A DNA stretch of 11,651 nucleotides. Origin: an uncultured Desulfuromonas sp. (GTDB lineage: Bacteria > Desulfobacterota > Desulfuromonadia > Desulfuromonadales > Trichloromonadaceae). The notes beneath the pieces were generated by a model. The model was not told the DNA's origin. It saw only the letters and a program-made list of their open reading frames with translations, and searched no databases. Position numbers and translations under genes: made by a program. Of the stretch, positions 7,075-11,651 are shown in pieces. The stretch lies in assembly GCA_937982495.1 (NCBI GenBank), contig CALJLX010000241.1:1-11651 (forward strand). Reading direction: 5' to 3'. Positions within the stretch are counted from its first letter, which is position 1, and every line of letters begins with the position of its first letter.

Positions 7075-8388
7075 TCAGTTGGTGGGGGTCAACTTCAGTT
7101 TCTCGGTGATGTTGTTGGCGATCCAGGAACCGTCCCACCACTCGATCGGCTGAACCGACAGACCCGCGATAATCGTTTCGTAATGCAGATGATCGCCGCC
7201 GGCCATGCCGGTGGCACCGCTGTTGCCGATCACGTCCCCCTTGGCCACCTGCTGTCCGACGGTGACGCCGATGCGGCTGAGATGACCGTAGAGGGTCTGC
7301 AATCCCAAACCATGATCGATAACCACGCACAACCCATAGATGCCCAGATCGTCGGCATAGACCACGCGCCCGTGGTTGGCGGCGAGAATCCCGATCTGAG
7401 CCGTGGAGGCGAGATCGATGCCGAGATGGGTCTGGCGATCGATCTCCCGCCCCTCGTAAAAATAGGTCCGATGATCGGCGAAAAGCGCCAGGGTCGCCGC
7501 TTTCGACTGGCTGGCGAAGGCCCCTTGCCATAGGGGCGTGGGCGAGGTTTCCCGGGCGAAATCGGCCAGCCGCGCCACATTTTTCTTACGCAGCTCGCTG
7601 TTGACCTTGAGAAAAATCTCCAGGGGATCGGCCACCCCGGGAAAATGTTCCTCGAAGGGAGGCATCTTGGCTTCGAGAAACTGGCGGCTGATCTCGATTT
7701 GCCGTTCCCGGAAGGGCTTGGCGCTGGTGTGGTAATAGATCCCGGTCAGCCGCTCGTTGCCGGCCCCATCCACGGCGACGATCTTGGGCACGAACTGCTC
7801 CGCCGGCAGATCCCAGGGGTAGGCGAAGAGCGCGGCATAGACCCCCGAACCCTGCGGATACCCGGGGAAAAAACGATCACCGACCACGACCCCGGTTCTG
7901 GTCACCGGCTCGGACAGGGTATAGGTCACCAGACCCGCCCCCCCCTTGGTCAGGTTGTGGGCGCGACTCAAGGGGGAAATGATCGGCGCCTTGTTGTCAA
8001 AGTCGAAACTGAAGGTCTGATCTCTGCTACTGCCCGACCCCAGCGGGAAGATGCTGCGGTCGACGGCCACCACCCGCAACTGCGCGGGACCGTCCTTGAT
8101 GCCCAGTTGTTGCAGGGGCAGCGGCTCGCTCTGCTCCAGGGTGCCCTCGGGAAACTCCCGCGAAAGCACATCGAAGGTCGTCTCCCCCTGGGTCAGGGTC
8201 ACCGTTACTTTGCGCAGGCCCGAACCGGGATCGCTGAGTTTGAGTACCGGCGGATGTTTGCTGGAGGTCGCCCCCGATTCAGGCGTCAGCTGGATGTGGG
8301 GACTTTGAGTGTCGCGAAAATAGAAATATCCGCCCCCCACCAGGGCGGCGAAAAGTACGGCGATCAATACCAGGGATGAAGTTTTCAA
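7075..8388 (-). CDS. Membrane-anchored M23 (LytM) family peptidase
   Basis: This 437-aa envelope protein probably cleaves or regulates cleavage of peptidoglycan cross-links in the periplasm. The N-terminus has one hydrophobic anchor or uncleaved signal (about 5-24). A long beta-rich region (about 30-250) follows, with Ig-like phrases such as DPGSGLRKVTVTL and VDGAGNERL. The C-terminal LytM domain keeps the zinc site HLGID (His321, Asp325) and HLH (400-402) and the LYGHLS motif, so it should be catalytic. No ATG exists in frame near the anchor. The start taken is TTG at 8388, with AAGGA about 7 nt upstream; the open frame continuing to 8622 runs back into the upstream glycosyltransferase gene and has no signal-peptide sense. 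It is probably in an operon with the downstream dehydrogenase. Confidence 0.88.
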   Translation of the reverse strand: MKTSSLVLIAVLFAALVGGGYFYFRDTQSPHIQLTPESGATSSKHPPVLKLSDPGSGLRKVTVTLTQGETTFDVLSREFPEGTLEQSEPLPLQQLGIKDGPAQLRVVAVDRSIFPLGSGSSRDQTFSFDFDNKAPIISPLSRAHNLTKGGAGLVTYTLSEPVTRTGVVVGDRFFPGYPQGSGVYAALFAYPWDLPAEQFVPKIVAVDGAGNERLTGIYYHTSAKPFRERQIEISRQFLEAKMPPFEEHFPGVADPLEIFLKVNSELRKKNVARLADFARETSPTPLWQGAFASQSKAATLALFADHRTYFYEGREIDRQTHLGIDLASTAQIGILAANHGRVVYADDLGIYGLCVVIDHGLGLQTLYGHLSRIGVTVGQQVAKGDVIGNSGATGMAGGDHLHYETIIAGLSVQPIEWWDGSWIANNITEKLKLTPTN

Positions 8389-8452
8389 CGGTCTGTCCTT
8401 TTTATCATATGAATTTGGTGAAGGCCGCCTTGGCCCGGCGCCCGGAGGCCCT

Positions 8453-8481
8453 ACTATAGCGACGAACTTTCCAATGAGCAA
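8453..8481 (-). promoter_or_regulatory. Candidate promoter for the M23 peptidase-dehydrogenase unit
   Basis: On the minus strand TTGCTC (complement at 8476-8481, 3/6) and TATAGT (complement at 8453-8458, 5/6) are spaced by 17 bp, in the 103-bp gap after the glycosyltransferase stop. The leader would be about 57 nt. Read-through from the glycosyltransferase gene is also possible, since no terminator is visible in the gap. Confidence 0.4.
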
Positions 8482-8491
8482 TAGCCGCCCG

Positions 8492-9742
8492 TCAAAGAGC
8501 CGATTGCCGCTCCCGCAACCGCTCCAGAAACTCCCCCGGCCCGCCCACGGCGGGCAAACCCGCCCACGCCAGCAGCTCGGGCAGCGCCGCCTCGGGGGCA
8601 AGGCGCTCCCGGCACAGGGCATGGATCAGGCGCAGGGTGGCCAAGCCGTCGAACCAACCGTGAAAGGCCCTGTGCAGCGCTTCGGGTCGGGGGTGATTGC
8701 GGCGCAGTCGCTCCCAGGTCGAGACAAAGCTCAGCCCTTCCAGATAGGCGGCGAGTTCCTCGGAACATTGCCGGGCCATTCCAAGCAGCAAACTGCCCGA
8801 ACATGGCCCCTGCTCGGCCACCAGCGCCAGCCATTGGCCGAGAACCCGGAACGCCCGGGGCTCGTAGAAGCCGACGGCGAACTCCTCTCCGGCCAAAAGC
8901 CGGGCAACACTGCGGCCGGTGCCGAAGGGAGTACGCCCGGAGGGGCGCGACGAAGGCCGGACCAGGGTTCCCGCAACCGGCGCGACGCCCGAAGTCTTGG
9001 CCAGTTGCTGGAGAAAATAGAAATCCTCCCCGGCACCGCGGCGGTTCATTCCCCCCGCCTTGATGTAAGCGTCGGCCCGGCAAGCCAGAGCGCTGCCGAC
9101 GGCGTGAAAGGCATAGGGAGAGCCGGCCAGCTCCAGGCCCAGGACGTAATGGCGCAGATAGAGTTCGTAGCGCTCGATGGCCCGCTCTTCGGCGGCATCC
9201 CGCCCCGGCTGATGGGCGAAAGGCAGTACCGCGCCGCCCGCCTCGGCGCCGTCGAAATGGCGAAAAAGGGCCGGGAGATAGTCGGGACGCACCAAGGTAT
9301 CGGCATCGAGACTGACCAGAAAGGGATGTCCGCAGCCCGTTGACAACCGGGTCAGGGCGTGGTCGAAGCCGAGCTTGCGGGCCAGGCCGACACCGGCACT
9401 TTTGGCCGGAAGCTCGCGCCCGGGGCCGGCGGCGTCGACCCAGGCCAGGCGTAAGGGAGAAGCCGGCCACTCCCGCAACCGGCAAAGATCGGCGAGATTG
9501 GCGGCGCGAATCGACGCCTCCGCCTTTTCCGAATGATTGACCACCACCAGGATCAGGGTGCGTGCGAGGTATTCAGCCGGATTTTCCGCCAGGGAGGCGA
9601 GGGTGGCCCACAGACTCTCCCCCTCGGCCAGGGCGGGAATGACCACCGCCGCCGCGAAATCTCCCTCGGGACAGCCTTCGACAACCCAGGGGCCGGGAAG
9701 GGCGCGACGGTACAGATACTGGTCAAGCATGGCGGCATTCAA
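8492..9742 (-). CDS. GT-A fold (family 2-like) glycosyltransferase
   Basis: This 416-aa soluble protein would transfer a sugar from a nucleotide-sugar donor to an unknown acceptor. The GT-A core starts with AAVVIPALAEGESL, has the metal-binding DAD (Asp146, Asp148), and a GAGEDF motif (Glu239-Asp240) where family 2 enzymes carry the catalytic base. There are no membrane segments, and the C-terminal 150 residues are unassigned helical sequence. The open frame reaches 9874, but that would place a terminator hairpin (9833-9864) inside the gene. Possible starts are GTG 9781, TTG 9742 and ATG 9730. The TTG has GGGGAG (in 9751-9757) 8 nt upstream and lies below a candidate promoter, so it is chosen; the start is the uncertain part. 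No other sugar or lipopolysaccharide genes are in the window to suggest a pathway. Confidence 0.8.
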   Translation of the reverse strand: MNAAMLDQYLYRRALPGPWVVEGCPEGDFAAAVVIPALAEGESLWATLASLAENPAEYLARTLILVVVNHSEKAEASIRAANLADLCRLREWPASPLRLAWVDAAGPGRELPAKSAGVGLARKLGFDHALTRLSTGCGHPFLVSLDADTLVRPDYLPALFRHFDGAEAGGAVLPFAHQPGRDAAEERAIERYELYLRHYVLGLELAGSPYAFHAVGSALACRADAYIKAGGMNRRGAGEDFYFLQQLAKTSGVAPVAGTLVRPSSRPSGRTPFGTGRSVARLLAGEEFAVGFYEPRAFRVLGQWLALVAEQGPCSGSLLLGMARQCSEELAAYLEGLSFVSTWERLRRNHPRPEALHRAFHGWFDGLATLRLIHALCRERLAPEAALPELLAWAGLPAVGGPGEFLERLRERQSAL

Positions 9743-9780
9743 AAGCTTTTCTCCCCTCGAAACGGGGTTGACGGCGGCCA

Positions 9781-9809
9781 CTTTTAACCCTTTTTCAACG
9801 ACATGCCAA
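9781..9809 (-). promoter_or_regulatory. Candidate promoter for the glycosyltransferase
   Basis: On the minus strand TTGGCA (complement at 9804-9809, 5/6) and TAAAAG (complement at 9781-9786, 4/6) are separated by 17 bp, directly after the terminator at 9833-9864. Transcription would begin near 9774, which excludes the longer glycosyltransferase starts at 9781 and 9874. Confidence 0.4.
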
Positions 9810-9832
9810 GTCTTTTCCGCCGCAAAAGGCAA

Positions 9833-9864
9833 CGGGGAGACGCGACCCTGGTCGCGTCTCCCCG
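9833..9864 (-). terminator. Rho-independent terminator of the pseudo-receiver operon
   Basis: A perfect 15-bp inverted repeat (9833-9847 with 9850-9864, core GGGGAGACGCGACC) is followed on the minus strand by TTGCCTTTTG. The central two bases mean the real loop opens the innermost pairs. It lies 30 bp after the stop of the small membrane protein gene and ends that transcript. Confidence 0.8.
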
Positions 9865-9894
9865 CTATCTTCAAACATCCATGGGCCTTGAAAC

Positions 9895-10134
9895 TCAGGA
9901 CTTCATGCGATCTATTTTTTTATCCTCTTTGTCCCGGGGACGGGCGGAAAGCTCCCGCGCCGCCTGACCGACCTGCCGCAACGCCGGCCAGACCTGGCGC
10001 AGGGCGATCAGGGCACAGACCGCCAGGAATCCCCAGACGATCCATCCGGCCTCGGCCGGTTCCGCCCCCGCCGCCCAGGCGGCGGCCGGGATCATGGCCG
10101 CGGCGATGGATACCAGTGCGTTCGACTTTCGCAT
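9895..10134 (-). CDS. Small membrane protein with N-terminal signal sequence, unknown function
   Basis: This 79-aa protein is not recognised. It begins with a signal-like segment (basic RK, hydrophobic core, AWA at 19-21 as a possible cleavage site). A single membrane helix follows (about 30-46), then a charged tail rich in Arg, Lys and Asp (RPRDKEDKKIDRMKS). The likely topology is a short periplasmic N-terminus with the tail in the cytoplasm. GGAGG lies 4 nt before the ATG. It begins 15 bp after the stop of the pseudo-receiver gene and is followed by a terminator, so the two form a compact unit. The tail could contact a cytoplasmic partner, possibly the co-encoded receiver-like protein; this is inference from context only. 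Confidence 0.75.
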   Translation of the reverse strand: MRKSNALVSIAAAMIPAAAWAAGAEPAEAGWIVWGFLAVCALIALRQVWPALRQVGQAARELSARPRDKEDKKIDRMKS

Positions 10135-10149
10135 CCGTCCTCCGTTCCT

Positions 10150-10575
10150 TCAGGCCAGGGCTTCGAGGCGCTGAAGGCGCTGGGACTGGGTCGAAGGCAC
10201 CTGCGGATATTTCTCGAAGGCGCAACGCACCGCCAACCGCAGTTCTTCCTTGTCCTCGGCGGTGACCGGACGCAAGGCATGGTAGAAGATGCCTTCGCCG
10301 CGGACCTTGCGCAGCAGGGGGAGGGAGTCCTCGTCCGAGACCAGGATGATCATCAGATCCTTGCTGCATTTCTTCACCAGCGGAATCAGTTCCACCGCCA
10401 ACATGTTCTCGAACTCCATCCCGAGCAGGAGAACCTGGGCCTGATTCTTCAGGGCATCCCGAAGAACCTCCACCACCGAATTGGCCATCCGGAGTTGATA
10501 TCCTTCCTCGGCCATAAGCTTGCGCATCTCTTCGCGCGAAGCGCTGTCTTGGTCGGCAATCAAAAGAGTTCGCAT
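10150..10575 (-). CDS. Receiver-like domain protein lacking the phospho-acceptor Asp
   Basis: This 141-aa stand-alone protein has the CheY-like alternating pattern: MRTLLIADQDSASREEM (acidic pair Asp8 and Asp10), a beta-3 strand QVLLLGMEF, beta-4 MIILVSDEDS, and beta-5/alpha-5 FYHALRPVTAEDKEEL. The site of the phosphorylated Asp after beta-3 is Gly52, and the conserved Lys before Pro is Arg102; the Thr/Ser position is kept as Ser80. It is therefore a pseudo-receiver that probably signals without ordinary phosphorylation. There is no DNA-binding or output domain; only about 20 residues follow. The open frame extends to 10653, but the receiver fold begins at the ATG at 10575, with AAAGG 8 nt upstream. 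A sigma-54 promoter (10705-10721) precedes it with a leader of about 119 nt. Confidence 0.82.
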   Translation of the reverse strand: MRTLLIADQDSASREEMRKLMAEEGYQLRMANSVVEVLRDALKNQAQVLLLGMEFENMLAVELIPLVKKCSKDLMIILVSDEDSLPLLRKVRGEGIFYHALRPVTAEDKEELRLAVRCAFEKYPQVPSTQSQRLQRLEALA

Positions 10576-10704
10576 AATATCCGCCTTTCCATGTCCTTCA
10601 TCGTGGATGATCGTAAGGGGTGCATTTCCCGGCGCCGTCACAAAGAGGACCATTCCAGACGGCGACTTCGGGAAGACTGGCCTTTTGGCTTTGCATTTAT
10701 CTAA

Positions 10705-10721
10705 AGCAGCGCTCGTGCCAA
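10705..10721 (-). promoter_or_regulatory. rpoN-dependent promoter: Sigma-54 (-24/-12) promoter for the pseudo-receiver operon
   Basis: Read on the minus strand the element is TTGGCACG-AGCG-CTGCT. It matches the sigma-54 consensus YTGGCACG-N4-TTGCW except for C in place of the first T of the -12 block. The invariant GG and GC are present at the correct 12-bp separation. Transcription would start near 10694. Promoters of this class are silent without an AAA+ activator bound upstream, which fits the dyad and repeats found 130-240 bp away. Confidence 0.75.
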
Positions 10722-10814
10722 TTTTAAAGCTTTTCTAAAAAATTAATAAGATACCGATTTTACTGGATATATTCACCAAACACAGAAAGCTTGAGAAAAA
10801 ACGAGATTAGAAGC

Positions 10815-10935
10815 GTATAGGAAATTCATACGCGTAAAGGGGGGGGCGTTACCGGACCAGTCCGGTAATATTATTCAAACCACTGTAATAAAACGGATTT
10901 TAAGATTTTTTCGGGAATGTATAGGGAGCTTATAC
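10815..10935. repeat. Pair of 17-bp GTATAGG-N6-ATAC elements, 104 bp apart
   Basis: GTATAGGAAATTCATAC (10815-10831) and GTATAGGGAGCTTATAC (10919-10935) share 13 of 17 positions and are each an imperfect palindrome (GTAT...ATAC, extended to GCGTAT/ATACGC and TGTATA/TATACA). The start-to-start distance of 104 bp is close to ten helical turns, so both would face the same side of the DNA. They lie about 120-240 bp upstream of the expected sigma-54 start site. A related half-site (GTATAC at 10953-10958) follows. They are candidate protein-binding sites, not gene-coding. Confidence 0.55.
10849..10868. promoter_or_regulatory. Perfect 9+2+9 dyad, candidate operator or enhancer site
   Basis: TTACCGGACCAGTCCGGTAA has fully complementary 9-bp arms around a 2-bp centre. 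It lies about 155-175 bp upstream of the predicted sigma-54 transcription start, the usual distance for a dimeric enhancer-binding protein site. No T-run follows on either strand, so a terminator is unlikely. Confidence 0.6.
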
Positions 10936-11004
10936 AGAGGATAGGGCTTTGGGTATACGCAGACGGTGGCAGAAGCGGAAACGGGAATTGAAGCCGGAAA
11001 AGTT

Positions 11005-11520
11005 TCAGTCATCCAACTTGCCGAGAAGCTCTTTTTCGGTGCGAATCGCCTCGCTGCAATAGTTCCAGATGGCGTAATACTCCAGGGCGAGGATGGTCGC
11101 ACCGGCGGCGAAAACCGCCCAGAAATTGTCGGGAAGGGCTTCGGCGTAATAATAGAAGAAGTAGAAGCCGCTCAGGTAGCCGAGATGGGACCAGCCGCGG
11201 TAGGTCTCGGTCCCGCCCATCATCCGCGAGAGGATGAGGACCAGCGCGGAGAAGCTGTAGACCACCAGGGCGATGCTGATCAGCTTGACCGGCGGCGCCG
11301 CGCCGAGAACCGCGCGCGCCCCCTCGGAGAAGGTCGGGAGGAAGTTGAAATTGCGCTGAGCGCCAAGGCTGATGAGGATGAAGATCGCCAGCCCCCAGAG
11401 ACCGCGATTGGAAAGCTGGTGGAGGCGGCGGATTTCACGGCGCACCTCCTCCCGTAACGGGCCCCGATCTAAGCGGGAAGGGGTTGGCTGCTCGCCGGCA
11501 GGGTCGGAACTCTCGCTCAT
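11005..11520 (-). CDS. Four-helix integral membrane protein, unknown function
   Basis: This 171-aa protein is not assigned to a named family. A charged cytoplasmic-type N-terminus (1-40, rich in Arg and Glu, possibly amphipathic) is followed by four hydrophobic segments at about 41-56, 78-98, 109-125 and 131-150. The third is unusually aromatic (SGFYFFYYYAEAL). The tail is short and charged. No heme, quinone or metal-binding motif is clear. AGGTGG lies 4 nt before the ATG and overlaps the stop codon of the upstream gene (8 nt between stop and start), so translation is probably coupled. It may be a small subunit of a membrane complex, but nothing in the window identifies a partner. Confidence 0.78.
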   Translation of the reverse strand: MSESSDPAGEQPTPSRLDRGPLREEVRREIRRLHQLSNRGLWGLAIFILISLGAQRNFNFLPTFSEGARAVLGAAPPVKLISIALVVYSFSALVLILSRMMGGTETYRGWSHLGYLSGFYFFYYYAEALPDNFWAVFAAGATILALEYYAIWNYCSEAIRTEKELLGKLDD

Positions 11521-11528
11521 GACGCCAC

Positions 11529-11651
11529 CTAGTCGGCAAAAGTATCGGGCGAAGTGGAGCGAGTCGGTGCCGGGTCGGCACCACGTCCACGCAGGGTTTC
11601 CAACTCGCGATCTTTTTTCTCCAGGCGCAGCGCCAGGCTTTGCAGGGATTT
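11529..11651 (-). CDS. C-terminal end of an upstream coding region, cut by the window edge
   Basis: The minus-strand frame is open from the window edge to TAG (complement at 11529-11531), giving 40 residues. It begins with heptad-like helix LQSLALRLEKKDRELETLR, which looks like the end of a coiled coil, and ends in a flexible Pro/Thr/Ser-rich tail (ADPAPTRSTSPDTFAD). Frame use and the 8-nt gap to the next start support a real gene end in the same operon as the membrane protein. Function cannot be judged from this piece. Confidence 0.65.
   Translation of the reverse strand, partial: KSLQSLALRLEKKDRELETLRGRGADPAPTRSTSPDTFAD

Larger units (their letters stand above)
10576..11004 (-). other. 430-bp regulatory intergenic region
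   Basis: No convincing gene is seen here; open frames overlapping it lack ribosome sites and plausible composition. The stretch from about 10720 to 10950 is visibly richer in A and T than the flanking genes. It holds the sigma-54 promoter, a 20-bp dyad, an eight-G run (10839-10846) and two copies of a 17-bp element, listed separately. No terminator is evident for the membrane protein gene ending at 11005, so its transcript may run into this region. Confidence 0.7.

Noticed and set aside
6337..7533. Plus-strand open frame of 398 codons across the dehydrogenase and M23 genes
   Set aside because: It spans two well-supported minus-strand genes with complete catalytic motifs, has no recognisable motif and covers a convergent end signal.
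8389..8622. N-terminal extension of the M23 peptidase to 8622
   Set aside because: It overlaps the 3' end of the glycosyltransferase by about 130 bp, has no ribosome site, and would bury the membrane anchor behind about 78 unrelated residues.
10576..10653. 26-residue N-terminal extension of the pseudo-receiver
   Set aside because: Receiver domains start at the first beta-strand (here MRTLLIADQD), and a suitable ribosome site precedes the ATG at 10575.
10813..10833. GCGTAT...ATACGC as a terminator hairpin of the membrane protein gene
   Set aside because: The stem is only 6 bp with a 9-nt loop and no T-run on the minus strand; resemblance to the second element suggests a protein-binding site.
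10875..11102. 75-codon minus-strand open frame in the intergenic region
   Set aside because: It overlaps the membrane protein gene in another frame, lacks a ribosome site and covers the repeated operator-like elements.

Overview
The window is a GC-rich bacterial chromosomal segment with ordinary operon structure and mostly housekeeping, envelope and regulatory genes. There is no sign of phage, plasmid or transposon. Gene content (rubrerythrin-type proteins, a sigma-54 promoter, a P2-type ATPase of an uncharacterised bacterial subfamily) and codon use suggest an anaerobic or microaerophilic delta-proteobacterium, perhaps Desulfuromonadales/Geobacterales. That placement is inference from gene style, not from a marker gene.

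Layout. Positions 6-93 (minus) carry tRNA-Ser(GGA) with its own sigma-70 type promoter. 288-2948 (plus) is a P2-type cation ATPase that keeps all catalytic motifs but has lost several SERCA-type calcium ligands. 3043-3729 (minus) is radC. 3899-4396 and 4484-4981 (minus) are two tandem rubrerythrin-like four-helix proteins of identical length (165 aa): the promoter-proximal copy has a complete set of candidate diiron ligands, the distal copy has lost most of them. They share a TTGACA-type promoter upstream and a strong terminator downstream. Divergent from them, 5159-6277 (plus) encodes a stand-alone ATP-grasp protein whose motif order shows that the fold is circularly permuted. A 13-bp hairpin separates it from a convergent minus-strand pair, an envelope M23 (LytM) peptidase (7075-8388) followed by a short-chain dehydrogenase (6349-7047). 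8492-9742 (minus) is a GT-A glycosyltransferase with a candidate promoter of its own.

The most interesting part is 9833-11004. A two-gene minus-strand operon encodes a receiver-domain protein lacking the phospho-acceptor Asp and the conserved Lys, followed by a 79-aa signal-anchored membrane protein, and ends at a 15-bp terminator hairpin. Upstream lies a near-consensus sigma-54 -24/-12 promoter. About 130-240 bp above it sit a perfect 9+2+9 dyad and two copies of a 17-bp GTATAGG...ATAC element exactly 104 bp apart, an arrangement expected of enhancer sites for a sigma-54 activator. The right edge holds a four-helix membrane protein (11005-11520) and the coiled-coil C-terminus of an upstream gene (11529-11651), probably translationally coupled.

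For several genes the longest reading frame is not the best start. Shine-Dalgarno placement moves the starts of radC, both rubrerythrin-like genes, the ATP-grasp gene, the M23 gene, the glycosyltransferase and the pseudo-receiver gene; the coordinates below reflect this.
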